NCBI GenBank assembly: GCA_011634665.1
Contig: WAEK01000006.1
Span: forward strand, 1,868,501-1,932,500
Origin: Mortierella sp. BCC40632
Lineage: Eukaryota; Mortierellomycota; Mortierellomycetes; Mortierellales; Mortierellaceae
Length of the DNA: 64,000 nt
Direction of reading: 5' to 3'
The position numbers were made by a program, and so were the translations under genes. Each line of letters starts with the position of its first letter. The first letter of the stretch is position 1. Under the pieces are notes generated by a model. That model had not been told where the DNA came from. It saw only the letters and a program-made list of their open reading frames with translations, and ran no database searches. Shown here piece after piece: positions 1 through 13,900 of the stretch.

Positions 1-495
1 CACAGGAGTGAACAAAGGCCAGAGAGTGGTTGGAAAGAGGAAAGTGGATGGCGAGTTGGACAGGAGACGAGATTAAAGTTTGGACGTTCCTGGAAAAATA
101 TGTCCAAATGGGTCTTCAAGTGTTGCTCACAAGTGGATTCTGCCGGCCCAAGAGGTTTGGAGGGGAAGGGCGTATAGGTTTGTTGTGTTTGTTTGTGTTT
201 TTCTCGAGACCTTTTGCTTTGAAGAGCGAGGCAAAAGAAAGTGATTTCATAGAATGAACTTTCGACAATCGTTACATACAGATGGAGAGGGGGTTTTTTT
301 GTGCCTGTTGTGGAATCGAGTTCTGACAAGTAAGTATGTTTGAGGGTGAAGGCTCATGAAGTTCCTTGACAGAACCAGCTCGTCTACAAGCTGCAGCCGG
401 ACTTTCCAAGAATGTGTCATCGAACCATCCGAAAATGAAAGGAAGAAAGAAAGCAGTTAAAGCTCAAAAGGAAACGAGAATGAGAATGGATTAGG

Positions 496-529
<34 letters not shown>
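496..529. repeat. Poly(A) run of 34 nt
   Basis: An uninterrupted A tract is seen directly. It lies in non-coding DNA about 930 bp upstream of the transporter start. Confidence 0.95.
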
Positions 530-532
<3 letters not shown>

Positions 533-1162
533 TTAGTCATCGGCTCGATGGTCATGAATCTTGTAGGGATAGCGCAATGGTCAAGGATAAGAGCGAAACA
601 TAGAAGCCTATGTTGCGGCCTTTGGAGGAACGAACGGAAGCAATCCTATTCGACCGCTGGCCTTGTCGCATGGGCTGAGAAGGAAGAAGAACTCATCGGG
701 AAGGCAGTTTATCGAGCACACAAAGCAAGATAACCTGCATATGACCTCAAAGAGGAGCTCCTCAAAATGAGCCACTCGGCTCTCATCTCCGTTCCCTCCG
801 CGTGTGTTTGGTCTCTCTCTCTCTCACGCTCTCCGATTCGTATGTTCAAGATACGCAACATTTCATCTTGAGTAGAAGGCGTGTTTAGAGAACCCTATCC
901 CGCTGAGCATAGCCCTCTTCCCTCCCCCCCTTTTCTACTCGTCAGAGATGTGAGGCGTTGAGCCATTGCTTACTCTCCATCCTACTGTTGTGGAAAGGGA
1001 GGTACCTCGTACGCCCTGCCCGTCAGAGGGGGCTGGACCTATTGGTACTCCAAATTTGGTTACTCTTGTCCCTCCAGTCCACGGAAAGAGTCCCCGAGAA
1101 AGCAAATGAACAAAGTGTTTATCCATTTACCTTTTGGTTCCCATGAGTAATATCGAAAACTC

Positions 1163-1167
<5 letters not shown>

Positions 1168-1202
<35 letters not shown>
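1168..1202. repeat. Poly(T) run of 35 nt in the OPT promoter
   Basis: An uninterrupted T tract ends 8 nt before a TATA box. In fungi, poly(dA:dT) tracts commonly exclude nucleosomes from promoters, so this is probably a constitutive promoter element. The role is inference. Confidence 0.9.
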
Positions 1203-1210
1203 CGCTCGAG

Positions 1211-1217
1211 TATAAAA
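1211..1217 (+). promoter_or_regulatory. TATA box of the OPT transporter gene
   Basis: The sequence TATAAAA sits directly after the poly(T) run and 239 nt before the chosen ATG at 1456. CT-rich leader sequence follows it. Confidence 0.65.
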
Positions 1218-1455
1218 GTAGCCTGTTGGTTGCATCTTTCTGTTTTCTTTGTGCCTCGGCCCCAGTTACTCCTCCCTTCTTCCTATCGCTACCCTCTTTC
1301 TATACCTTTATTTTCTTCTTCCTAACTTTCACGTCCTTTTTGTTTCTCTCACTCTCACTCTCATCTTTTTAACGCCAACGATACCTTTATACTCTTGAAT
1401 TCACCATTGGCCTTAATTATCACACACTGCTCTACCATCACAACCAATCTTCACC

Positions 1456-1621
1456 ATGGAGAAAACAGAGGTTGTCAACGAAAAGTACGAGACCGACCAA
1501 AAGTCTCGTGCTGATGTCGAAAATAATGTAAATCTCGAAGAAGAGGATGACTCTCCTATCGAGGAAGTCCGTGTCACTATTGCCAGTAAGAGCCTCATCA
1601 TCATCATCTCTCTCTCTCTCT

Positions 1622-1660
<39 letters not shown>

Positions 1661-3828
1661 CCTGACATCCAAATGGAGCCTCTAAAGGGGAAAAAAAAAT
1701 TGCATTCTAACCAACTACCTTTTTCACATTTGTTCCTACTTGAATAGACACGGATGATCCCACAATTCCTTACAACACCTTCCGTATGTGGTTCTTGGGA
1801 CTTCTCTGGACAGCCATTGTCGCCTTTGTGAACCAGTTCTTCTATCTCCGTCAGACAACGATCACCATCGGCTATTCGGTCGTGGCTCTTTTGTCCTTGC
1901 CCATGGGCCATTTCATGGCCCGTGTCCTGCCCACACGCGAATGGAATCTCTTGGGCTGGAGATTCTCCCTCAACCCTGGTCCCTTCTCGATCAAGGAACA
2001 CGTCTTGATCGGTACCATGGTCGCCTGTAACAGTGGTACTGCCTATGCCGTCGACATTGTCATTCTCCAGAAACTCTTTTATGGCAATGAAAAGACCTTT
2101 GTAGCAGGTCTGTTCCTTGTCTTGACAACTCAGATCACGGGTTTTGCCATTGCTGGTGCTATCCGTCGGTTCTTGATTCGTCCCGCACACATGGTCTGGC
2201 CATCCACCTTGGTCATCGCCTCTCTTTTCCGATCCTTGCACGTCCAGCAAAATGAGGACAACCACGGTCGTATGCCTCGCATGAAGTACTTTATGATCGT
2301 TGCCGGAGGAATGTTCATCTACTACTGGCTCCCAGGTCTGATTTTCCCAACGATCGGTACCATTGCCTGGATCTGCTGGATCAACCCCGACAACGTTGTC
2401 TTGTCACAGTTGACGGGTGCGAATGGTCTGGGTATCGGTGTGATTGCCCTGGACTGGTCTGCTATTTCCGTTTATGTTCAGCCTTTGGTCACTCCTTGGT
2501 TTGCTCAAGTCAATATTTTGGTCGGTTTCGTGCTCGTGGCCTGGATCATGGTCCCTTGGGCCTACTATACCAATCTCTGGGACTCGAAGAACTACCCAAT
2601 CGTCACCGCGGTTCTCTATCAAGCCAATGGCTCCGAGTACGACAAGTCCATGGTCCTGGACGAAAATGGTCTTTTGGACTCCCAGAAATACATCGACTAT
2701 GGTCCCATGCGCATGGATTCGTTCTTTGCCTTGACCTACGGTATCGGTTTCGCCGGTTTGACGGCTACCCTCGTTCACGTCGTTCTCTACCACGGAAAGG
2801 AGATTGTTCAACGCTGGAAGACCGCTCGTCTTGAGGATGAGGATATTCACTCTCGTTTGATGCGTGCCTATGCTGAGGTTCCTGACTGGTGGTATGGAGC
2901 TCTCTTTGTCATCACCTTGGCCTTGTCGTTCGTCACCTGTGTCGTCTGGGACTACATGCCTTGGTGGGCCTTGCTCCTTGCCTTGGGCATTGCCTTGATC
3001 TTTGTCCTCCCTGTCGGTATTGTCCAGGCCGTGACCAACCAACAGCCAGGATTGAACATCGTGACTGAATACGTGATCGGTTATCTTTTGCCCGGTCATG
3101 CTATTGCCAACGTTACCTTCAAGACTTATGGTTACATTGTCAACGTTCAGGCACTCAACTTTGTGTCAGATCTGAAGCTTGGACATTACATGAAGATTCC
3201 ACCCCAAGTCATGTTTATGGCTCAATTGGTTTCGTCCATCATCGCTTCCGTCATCAACCTGGGCACAGCGACCTGGCTTATCAACACTCGACCCAACGTC
3301 TGTACCAAGGAGGGTTATCCTTTCACTTGCCGTTCCACCAAGACCTTCTACTCTGCCTCGGTCATTTGGGGTGCGATTGGACCTGCTCGTGTCTTTGGTA
3401 ACAAGGACGGTGCTCTCTATAGCTCTGTCCAGTGGGGTTTCCTTGTCGGTGCCATCTTGCCCCTCATCTTCTGGCTTCTTCACAAGAAGTTCCCCAAGGT
3501 TGTCTGGCTTCAATATGTTCACTGGCCTGTGCTCTTGGCTGCCACCTCGAACATGCCTCCTGCTCTCCCTTACATGTACACGAACGGTCTCTTCTTGGGC
3601 TTTATCTTTGCCTTCTTGTTGAGGAGATACCGATATGATTGGTGGGCTCGGTACAACTACTTGACTTCTGCTGCACTCGACACGGGTGTTGCGATCAGTG
3701 GTTTGATTATTTTCTTTGCGATCCAGTCCTGGGATGGTGAATTCCCTTACTGGTGGGGCAATCCCGAGGACCAAAACTTTGACCATTGCGCGAACGGTGG
3801 TGCCAATTTCTTTGGCCAAACTTTGTAA
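1456..3828 (+). CDS. OPT-family oligopeptide transporter
   Basis: Two exons, 1456-1585 and 1748-3828, give 736 residues. The intron has a GTAAG donor and a TAG acceptor; joining gives residues NTDDPTIPYNTFR, the usual lead-in to the first membrane segment of OPT proteins. The family motif NPGPFSIKEH is at about residues 119-128 and KIPPQ at 526-530. The remainder is strongly hydrophobic with many membrane helices, ending in an aromatic-rich tail. The length fits the fungal OPT2/Isp4 type. Known role of the family: proton-coupled uptake of small peptides, glutathione or related compounds across the plasma membrane or vacuole. The exact substrate cannot be read from sequence. The short acidic N-terminus encoded by exon 1 should be cytosolic. 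The intron carries a CT repeat and a 36-nt T run. Confidence 0.93.
1608..1660. repeat. CT repeat followed by poly(T), inside the OPT intron
   Basis: A (CT)n stretch runs straight into 36 consecutive T residues. Both lie on the coding strand of the transporter intron (1586-1747), about 90 nt upstream of the acceptor. Confidence 0.9.
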
Positions 3829-4381
3829 TTAGTCTTTGCAGTAGTAATAATAAAAAATCTATAAAATATTTTGATCCGCCTACTCTGGATGGATAGTTTC
3901 GAATGGTTTCTTTTTAACACATGCCTGTCGTTTCTCGACAGATTCATAGAGTCGATCTTTACCTTGGAGAATGTAAGGGCTTAGGAGACGGCTGACATTG
4001 GCATTGGTGATTTAAAAACGTCCCCCCCCAAAAAAAAAAAAAAAAAAAAAAAAAAGCGATGCAATAGAAAAAGGAGGTTTAGAGAAGGAGATCATAGACA
4101 CAGGTGAACAATGAAGGGGGAGGATCCTTCACCTAGTAGTCGGTTGTGGCCAACAAATACCACTTGTAAGAGCACTCGAGTGTGTCTCTTTTGACAGAGC
4201 AGACAGTTAGTGAATCCCAGAGGGGCAATGGGAGAGGAGAGAGGAGAGAGGAACGATGCCAACCCCCCCACTGTTCCTGTGTAACTACATCGGAGTGACC
4301 TTGTACTTTTGTCACAGCTCAACTATTGAATTCAACTGCGCCTGCATTCGATTCCATTTTTCCCACATTGCTCTCATCCAG
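3829..4381. other. Intergenic region between OPT and F-box genes
   Basis: It holds the 3' flank of the transporter, a C8-A26 tract at 4022-4055, and the promoter of the downstream gene. An in-frame open stretch reaches back from the F-box start to an ATG at 4256, but its hydrophobic composition does not match the protein, so I start at 4382. Confidence 0.55.
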
Positions 4382-7300
4382 ATGATGGCCAATGAAATCA
4401 CTCGCGATGTCGACACCCCAGGTTTGTTCAATGACATTCTTTTCGCTTTAAAATTCGAAAAAACTCTTCATGAAGAAGTAAAAGAAGAAGAGAGATAAAA
4501 AAAAAAAAAAAAAAAAGAAGGCTGACGTATCCTTGCACTACCCTCGATAGAAATTCGGCAGAGGCAACGGTTACCCAACGAATGCCTAGCTATCATTATC
4601 CAAGAATTCAAGTTCGATGTCTCTATGCTCTTTAATCTCCTGACCGTGAACAGGTTCTTTCTGGAAGAGACTCTAAAGCTATTGATGCAACCTACACCCC
4701 GTCATATTAAGAAACATCCCATCTTTGCAAAAAGTAATGGAGATCATGCCATCGAACGTCGCCTGGCACTTATCCTCCGCTCAGCCTTGCAACGTGAATG
4801 GCTAAAGCGACAGGGATTCATGGACCTACAGGGACTACAGGCGGATCAGGACAGGAGTGAGGTGGACGAAAAGTCATCAGATATCCAACAGGATTCCATC
4901 ACCTCTACTTCGGGCTGGCCACGTTCCTTGCAAGGTCGTGTCCAAGGATACCATTTTTTGAAGAGTCTGGACTCGATCATGAAAGAATTTGGGTTGGCAC
5001 TCTCCTACTCCTCAGCTCATACAATGGAGTCGTATTCTCAGTTGACTACAGTCGACTATTCTGCATATGTCTCATCACTTTACACAGGAGGCTTTTTTGT
5101 ATATGATCTCAGTCTAATAGCACAACCATGGAAGCCAGAGGAGTCAGAATCATGGTATGCTGCTTATCCGGCAATACTAGAGGAGGAAAGGGAATCCCCC
5201 GACAATGTAATCGCCAGGGGTCTCGTAATGTTCCTCTTTCAACATTGTAGTCGACAGATGATCAACCTCGGATTCGATTTGAACGACTCGGCTTTCTACG
5301 TCAAGTTTGCAACCACGATGCCAAAGCTCCGAAGCCTAAGGATCGGCATGGAGGAACCTCTTGACGATCGCATCACCTATGCGCTCCATGCCGCTCGACT
5401 TATTCGTCTAAACCAAAAAGAGTTTCCATCCAAACCTCGATTAGACCTTGAATTTCATCACAGGGGCTCCTTTGAGGATCCACCCAGGATCAATTATGAC
5501 GACGAGTCTGATCTGGAATTCTGGAGGAGACAACGCCGGAACTGGCAGACCAAGCTCTATCCATTACTTATCTTGTATGTCGCCATCGGTCGTCCAAGAT
5601 CGATCAATGCAAGTCCCTTGCCTTATTTCTACGAAGACGCACACTCCATCGAAACAGAGAGCCTAGTATCGTTTGTGGACCGGGATATTGAACGGTGGGA
5701 TGCTGGTGAGAGTTCAGAGATGGAGGCTTTCCTAGGACGTTGTTTTGAGCTGAAATATCTTGTCATGACCGTCGGGCATCGTTCAATGTTTCAATGGCTC
5801 AATAACTTTGTGCCTGACGTTAATTCATCAGTCAAGTCGCTGTCATGGATGAGCCCACAACGACCACTTGCCAAGCTCGTTCAACTGAATCTGAGATCAG
5901 ATCGCAATTACTGGGTTCTTATCCAAGCACTCAATGACATTGTCACAACGTCTGGAGAGAATCTCAAGCTCATCTACATTCAACAGGATTGGTATAGTCA
6001 TCTCTATCCAGTGAATCACAGGGAGACAGCTCTTTTGGGAAATTCTCCAGAGTTGCAACGTATTCCCAGAGCTACCACCATTGGTCTTGGGTGGTATCTT
6101 CCGAGGGTGTGCACGATTGATATTATGTTTGAGGGAACAGTCTCGTTTGGCTCGTTCGATCAGTGCCCACTTCTTGAGAACCTCACGATCAAATGTAACA
6201 AGACAGGCAGCAATCCGCTTGAAAGAATTATTGAATCTATTGAACCGTTACAGCAGGAGGCCTTTTCGGAGTCCCTAACAATCTTGCCAATCTGGAAGCT
6301 CCCTAAATTAAAATGGTTGAGCTTGGCAGGCATGGTTGCTATTCAGTTCAACTTTGAATCTATCAAGTTCATGGAGAGCTTAAAAGACCTTTTATTGAAT
6401 GTGGATAGGCCCGGGTGGTTCCCGACTTTCGCAAACATTTACATGAAACTGTGTCCTGGCAAGATCCAGTCCGCTCTCGTAAGTAATGATTTTCGGTGTA
6501 TTTTTTTTTTATTTTTTATTTTTTATTTTTATTTTTTTTATTTTTTTTTTAAAAAAAAGTATGCTGACGTGAACTCGAATCTTATAGGACAGCTTAAGAG
6601 ATCCAGCAAGTTGGGACCCAACGTCCATATTCTACCCTTGGCATTGGTCTTCAGAATCATTGTCTAGTATTACTATCAAGGGTCCTGCAGCAATGATGTT
6701 CCATCTCGAACAATTCGCTCGATTTCCAGCACTTGAAAGTTTGTACCTTGGTGCACCAATGATCGAGCTAGTTAGATTTCTGAACACACAAGAAGAAGCC
6801 ATGGTCAAAATCTACTCTTGTCAGACTCTGGTTTCACGAGAACCAACCTTTAGTCTTGGCCACGCATTAGATCTATTATCACTGTCCTTGTCTTTGGCGA
6901 CGGTCGAGTTCCATCCAACGCAGATGGAGCAAGTCCTTGATGAATCAATAGCTCTTTCAAAGATCCAGGAAGGCGGTATCAATGCCGTCTGTGGGCCTTC
7001 AGAGTCGGATACCCCATACTCAAGAGTTGAGAGTAGGCTCGAACACCTCTGTTTCGCTGGCAGCTGGGAACCTGTCAGTCCTAATCCGTGGACACGTATA
7101 ATGACAAAGTATGCACCTCACCTCAGTGAATTGTACGGATTTCAGGATCTGAATGCTTGCACGCAAATACGGGATATCGAGGCGGCATGCAAGATCCTTG
7201 AAAATCATCAGGGGAGACCAAGAACAGGTCTCTTTGCGACCTTTATCAGGAGTGCTCTATCCGAGTCCTGCCAGGAGGAGTTGGGGTTAAAGAGCGTACC

Positions 7301-7400
7301 AAGGGATGAGATACAACAATACACAGCCAAGCCAGGAAATCGAGTGTATTTCTTTCCACACGGCGAGCTCTACTTTACTCCAAAGCAGTACAGCGGGTGA
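4382..7400 (+). CDS. F-box protein with LRR-like body
   Basis: Three exons, 4382-4421, 4551-6478 and 6588-7400, give 926 residues. Splicing exon 1 to exon 2 restores an F-box at about residues 18-52: LPNECLAIII, then hydrophobics and LLTVNRFF. This is the typical form in Mortierella-type fungi, where F-box genes are numerous. The rest has scattered leucine-rich segments such as LPKLKWLSLAG and FPALESLYLG, suggesting a degenerate leucine-rich-repeat substrate-binding domain. By family, the protein would be the substrate receptor of an SCF ubiquitin ligase, binding Skp1 through the F-box; the substrate is unknown. Both introns are low complexity: intron 1 has an A run near 4498-4516, and intron 2 has a T-rich tract at 6500-6551 and contains no stop in frame. 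The model rests on splice sites and phase continuity. Confidence 0.85.
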
Positions 7401-7923
7401 ACCCTCCCATCGACATATGGGAAGGAAGCATGCCTTTCAGAGGATCCACGAGTACTAGCTACTCTACAAAAAAAAAAATAAAATAAAATAAAATAAATTA
7501 AAGCTACCTCTCTCCAAGACCTCTAATTAAGGTTGCCTTTCTCTCTCTCTATTTTTTTCCTTCTTGTGTTAAAGGAGTAAATAGGAGTAGATATTCCGCT
7601 TTTGGATCATATTGTCGGATGTTCCACCCGTTCTCTTGCCGGTCAATAATCACTGAGTATCAAGAAATCCTCCTAATATGGTGGACAAAATACCTGTGCA
7701 AACTATTGGTCAAAATTCATCGACCTAGACTTTTGTTAGAAAACGAAGTGATCGTCTGCTGGAGATTTAAAAAAATCCCATAATCTCATAGTGGAAAGTG
7801 ACCCCTCCCCTTACTTTTTCGACTTCATGTGCGGAAAAAAAAGGGGGGCTGACTTCAGTCTGTCAGAATGTGATTCGAGATTTAGAGCATTTATTTGAAC
7901 GATAGAAAAAACAACAATCCCAG
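7401..7923. other. Convergent intergenic spacer
   Basis: This is the 3' end region shared by the F-box gene (+) and GCN1 (-). It holds an A-rich stretch with repeated AAAAT units at about 7467-7500, which could serve polyadenylation. I see no gene. Confidence 0.6.
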
Positions 7924-10900
7924 TTAATCATCTTCCTTTGTAACAAGGTTCAATCCACCCACAGCATACACCTCAGCATCTTCCTCGGTTGCCTCAAGAT
8001 CCTCTTGTCCGTGCAATTGCTCCAGTCGGTTCCGCTCATTGGTCGCCAACTTGGACAGAATACGGCGATGGTAATCAGTCAAAGCCTTGCTGGCAGCAGC
8101 ATCCACAGAAGCAAGGTACTTGTTATACACTGTATCATCCTTGTGCAACTGAAGAGAGAACAGCAATGCCCGCTCCGCTGCAAGCTTGATTGGGATCACA
8201 CGCTCTCGGACAGAGACCATCATCAATGGTACCACCTGTTCCAGATAAGGCTCCACCAACCATGGAGACTGTCTCGCCAAGGCCCGAATGCTGACCAGAA
8301 TCAATCGGCGTGATTCCGAGTGAACATCCTGGGTCAAGAAAGCGCTCAGCTTCTGCAACAACTCTCCAATCAACTCCTGCTCCACTTGGTAACTCTCACA
8401 CAACATGATCTTGCCAATGGCCAACACGGCTGCGGTCGAGCTGTTCTCAACCGAGTTGGGAACCGCTGCCAAAGCCGCATTAGCAACCTCTTGAACGTGT
8501 CCCGTCTCAATGAACAGCTTGGGCGACTCTGCCAAGATCGAGTTGATCGCCAACATGGATGCACTCAAGGGGACATTCTCTCCCAAGACCTGGGTCTGGA
8601 TCAAGTATGCAGCCTCATCGGGCGACTGATGCTTGCAGAACGCACCAAGCAACCTAGCCGAAGCCAACCACATCGACTCTACAACAATCGTTCGCAATTA
8701 CAGATGCACCATATTAGTAAGACTGTTTCGCTTTCTTGATAATATCTCTAGCAGACGTGTATAGGCAAAAGCAAAAGCAAAAAAAAAAAAAAAAAAGTAG
8801 ATAGATAATTACCGGTGTTGCTGGATTCCATGCCCTCCATGACGACCGTAATGACAGCTCGCTTGGCGGTATCGCTCATGCCACCACCAATCTTGCTTAC
8901 AACACTCTCCAGAGCGCTCAAGACCGTCTCCTTGACACCAGGTTCACTGGCCTTGATACCCGCAACGAGCTCCGTAACCAAGGGATCAACTCTAGTCTGG
9001 AGTGTGATCAAGATACTCAATGCGGCAGCAGCACGAACACGGACCGTAGACGATGTTGGATCAGTGAGCGACTTGACAAAGGTGCGCTGAAGCTGTGGCA
9101 AGAAGGGCTTGAGATGAGCAGGAACCTTCTGAAGCAACAGACTAAAGGAAACATACAATACAAAACCAATAAAGGGTTAGTTTTTTTTCTTGAGTATTCA
9201 TGCAATAAACAATTAGAGTTTGAAAGACAAGGAACTTGCCTCAAAGTCTGCAAGATCGCACTCTTGACCTCGCCAGGATGACGGTCACCAACGATACGAA
9301 TCAATGGACCCGTAATCTGAGTAACGAATGGCTTCAGAGCATCTGCCGATGTACGCTGAATCAAATCACCAATACCCTGAGCAGACACTTCTCGGATTGT
9401 GTTGGTACCGTTCATAAGACCTTGCAAGAAGATGGGCAACAACGGAGCAATACCCTTGGGCAAACAGAATCCAGGCAAATCCAAACCAGGTGTGCCCACA
9501 GCGCGAACAGACTTGCGGACTGACTGGACCAGACCCTCGAGATCCTCCTTGCGGACCGTACGAGTCACGGCATTGAGGGCTGCCAAAGCACTGACCACCA
9601 CAGCGTGAACATTGTCGTCCAACAACATGATCAACACACGAATCCAGTCAGGGACATATCGACTAATATCCTGTGTCGACTCGGCGCAGAAGGTGGCCAA
9701 GATATTGCATCCAGACGAACGCTTTGAAGCATCCTCTGACTTGACCAACTCGAACAACATCATCATCAAAGTCTGGGTTCCATCCGAGTTGTCGATAGAC
9801 TGCAAAAGCGCGCAGATCGTCGACTCGAGAGCCTCGAGCGTATCCTCATCCGTCTCGCTCACTTGAGACTGGATCAAAGCCGCAAGGATGTTGTTAAGGC
9901 GACGGTTCAAGGCTGATCCAGCGACCGACACCAAGGAGCCCAAAGCACGAGCGTTGAAGGCGGTGATAGGCTGAGCAATCAGAGTGGGGATCAAGACAGG
10001 GAAGACAACGTTCGAGCGGACAGCCATAATCTCCTTAAGACCCTCCAAAGCATACTCTGACTTGTCGCCAGCATGAAGCGAGGCGAGAAGCGAGGGCAAG
10101 ATCTCGTCAATTGCCTTGGGACCAACACATTGGTGAAGAGTATCAAAGGCCTGAGCAGCAGCCTCACGCACATCGGGCGACTCGTCCAACAATGCCTTGC
10201 GCACAGCAGGGATGATCGAGTCGACATAGTCCGAGACGTGAACCTTTCCAGCCGTGGCCATAATCTCCGAAAGACCAATGCAGACACCCTGGCGCGTATC
10301 GCTCTCGGGGCTCTCGAGACCAGCCTCCAAGATTGGGATAATCTCCGACAGAACAGCCTCGCCAAGCTTGCGAACCAAATCTCCCAGGGTACGGGCAGCC
10401 ACCATACGACGATCGTAAGATGTGGAAGCCAAGTTGCGGATGATCATAGACATGAGTGTTGGCAAGATCTCTCTCAAAGTACGAGGAGTGTTGCTGACAA
10501 GAGACTTCCAGACAGTGAGCGTAGCATGACGAACCAATGCTGAGCCATCGGCGCGAGCAAGGTACAACGAAGCGAGAACACGGTCGCGGCGTTCGCGGCC
10601 AAGAACATCGACGAGCTTCTTGCGAACATTGTCGGAGGAGTTGGTTTCCTCGAGAGTGTCGTCCTCGGCATCGTCCTCGGTAATGCTCGACTGCTTGCTT
10701 GTACCGGTGATACGGAAGAGCAAGTCTCCCATAAGCTGAACAGACGAATGACGGATACGCCAGTTGTCGTCGAAAAGACCACGCTCCAATTCGGGCAAGA
10801 GAAGATCGATCGCCTTGGTTGCATAGTTGTTGATAATCATCTGACCAGCCTTCAGCGAAGCTTCGCGCACATACTCGGATTCGTCCGCAAGACCCACCAA

Positions 10901-13900
10901 AATTGGAGGAATGATACGGCCAAGGTATGGCTGGAAGCGGAGACCAAAGGTCGCGGGCAAGTAAACCAAGAGCGAGATGAAACCCTCACGAATGTACGAC
11001 TTGTTCGAGTCTGTGTTGATGATGATCTCAGGGAGTAGGCCTTCCAAGCGCTCCAATCCAAGACCAGCCAAGACTTCTGAAAGACCCTGAGCAGCTCCTT
11101 GACGATCGACTCCAGAGGTATCTGACTTCTTCAGTGTCTCCAAAAGTTCGTTGACCAGATCAGGGAAGTTGGGCTCTCCAAGTTTCTCGACCAATGTTCC
11201 TAATGCTTTAGCAGCAGTGGCACGGGCTTCAGGGACAGGATCGATCAACACTTCCTTCACACCGGGCAAGAGACGAGGCAGGTATGGGATGAGGTCCTTC
11301 TGATCTGTCAGCGAGGCCATGTTACCAACAATCTGAGAGGCCTTCTTCTTGATATCAGTGGCGCGCTCCCTAAGACCACGCTCGAGGATGGGCATGACCA
11401 AAGCCAGAGAAGGTGAGTCGATGTAGTGCACAAACGCTGTTCCAAGCAGGGCGGTAAGCGCAGGGTGGGTCTTGGTGTTGGGGTCGCAAAGAGCAGCCAT
11501 CATAATGGGAACAAGGACCTGAATTTCGGGGTTGGAAATGACCTCACCGAACTGGGTCAAGGCCAAGCGAGCGGCCTCTTGGACAGCTTGATGGGAGTCC
11601 GTCAACACCTCGGAAAGACGGGGGATAATTGTTGGCAAAGAGATCGACAATTGCTTGGGGGCACAGAACGCCATCGATCCCAAAAGTTCAATGGATCCCT
11701 TCTTTGTTCGCCACTGACGGTCCTCCAAACCAGCCAAGAGCGAAGGCATGATCAATTTCACACAGTGACCGGACAACTTGCCCATGATGGCACGAGCCGT
11801 ATCCGAGGTCGCCTGGCGAACATCGGCGACAGGGTCACCAAAGCAGACAAGAAGCAAGGGCAAGATTTGGATCACATAGGGCTCAAAGAGACGACCCAAC
11901 ATCTGCGAAAGCGTCTCGAAAGCCAACATAGCACCCTCACGTGGATGAGGCTCTCTCTTGTCGTCGATCGCAGTCTTGAGAGATGCCATGACGGAGAACT
12001 CCTTGAGAGCAGAGATTCCACGGCCCTTGATCACACCAGCGAGACCATAAGCTGCACCACGACGTTCAGAATACTTCTTCGAGCGGAAGGTCATGTCCAT
12101 GAGTCTGCTCAAAAGTGCGGGTACCTGATCGGGAATGCACTTGACTAGGCCAGGCAAACAGTTGGCAACTGCAACCTGAACTGGTTCTGAGGGCGTCTTC
12201 AAAGTTTCAATCAGCTTTTCGATCGCAGAGGGAATCTTGGGGGACGAGGGGTCCAAGTGACGAGCGAGTGCACCAAACAAGACAACAGCCGATTCGCGGA
12301 TACGATCGTGGGTTCCTGAGGCATGCGCAGGCTCGGAGAGGTAGTTTTCGAATACAGGAATCAAACTGTGGACGTTCTCAGCACCATGGGCCGTAATCAT
12401 AGCCAGGCCAGCATCCAGCATTCCCTGTCGTACATCTGCGCTCAAGTCGCCCAAGGCTCCCTGACGGATCAAGAACTCAGCAAAAGGCTGGAGATCGCTG
12501 GCCAACATCATAGGAGCAATGTTCTTCAGAGCCATCGAAAGACCAAATCGCTGATCAGAAGGATCCTGACGGTTCAAGGATTCTTGAATAATCAGTCCAA
12601 ACTCGTTATACTCGGGGACAATGGGTTTGGCCAACTCATGGTAGCGCTGATAAATCGCTTTCAGCGTATCCGTGACGGTATCAGGATACAACTTCACAGC
12701 ACCAGCGATGGCCTTCGAGGCAGCCTGACGAACAAACAAATTGTCATGAACAACATAGGGCAGCAAGAGGTCCACATATGTTGGCTCAACCTCCATTCCG
12801 TTGTCTTCCCAAAGCTCGAATGCAAGCTTGGCATTAGTCGTATCCTCATCGTAACATGCTGTCCAGAGCTCCCGAGAAAAGTCGATAACAGTCAGTTCCA
12901 GAGGTTCCAAAGCACTGAGTGCCGCATGGCGAACCAATGGCTCGTTGTACAACAATCCCGAAAGAAGAGTGCTAATGTCATCCAAAGATGCAGTTTCGCC
13001 CATGGATCTTGTCAAGTCACTCAAAGAGTTCTTGGCAATCTTGGCGAGCTGTGGATATTCCTTGATGATAGAAAGGAGCGAAGCAATCATCTCCTTACGT
13101 GGCAACGACTCCGATGCACCTGAGTGACAGTGGAAGGAAACAATATCAACAGCAATCTGAACCTGCTCCTGGGAGGTTTCCTTCGCTTCACCAGCAGGCT
13201 TCGAAGGATCGACAATGCCTCCCTTGACGAGGACATTGTGGATCAATGGGAAGCAGTAGGCGAAGCTTGGGGGAAGCAGTGGTTGCTTTTCAGTGACATA
13301 GCGAAGTCGATAGAGAACGCGCGTAACAAGGTCTTCCAAGGGTTCATCCTGCCAATTTTCGGGAACCTCCTTTACATCCAAGCTTCGGAGAGTGGCGAGA
13401 GCCAATGGCTCGTGAGCGCCCTGCAAGCGGTCCGAGATACACTTGCCAAGCACAAGATACGTCTCGACAGCATAACCTTGGACCAATGGTCCTCCTCGCT
13501 TCACAACGCCGTTCAACAAGAGTCGGACAAGCTCAACCAATTTTTCAGTGAGCTCAACCGCATTTCCATTTACAAGAGCATGGACCATTGCCAGACCACG
13601 CATCAAGTGAGAGTAGCTGTTCTGCACATTCTTACGAATCTTGGATTCCTTAGCAAGCTGGGCATCGACGCTGGCCTGTTCATCCCGAGTAAGCTTTGGT
13701 GTAGATGGTGCTGCGGTGGAGGCGGCGGGCTTCTTGGCGGCGGACAGTGCTTTCTTCAGATCACGGTTGAATTTTTGTTCGTCATAAATGGGACGACGAT
13801 CCGCAGCGCCTCCTTGCTTCTTGGCTCCCTTCAAGACATCAACAAAGAGCTCACCTTCAGGGTGCTTCCAGATTCCGATCTCCTGCTCTCCAATACCGTC

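Larger units (their letters stand above)
1..1455. other. Upstream intergenic region of the OPT gene
   Basis: No open frame here has coding character; the longest are about 60-75 codons and resemble no family I know. The stretch holds a 34-nt A run, a 35-nt T run, short CT-rich patches and a TATA box close to the transporter gene. I read it as the promoter and leader region of the downstream transporter, plus the end of an intergenic region that continues off the left edge. Confidence 0.6.

Noticed and set aside
1438..2265. Minus-strand open frame of 275 codons antisense to the OPT gene
   Set aside because: It is a shadow of the transporter coding strand, crosses the CT/T repeat and has no family features.
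4256..4381. Upstream in-frame extension of the F-box protein
   Set aside because: The 42 extra residues are hydrophobic and Cys/His rich, unlike starts of F-box proteins. ATG 4382 gives the usual short lead to the F-box.
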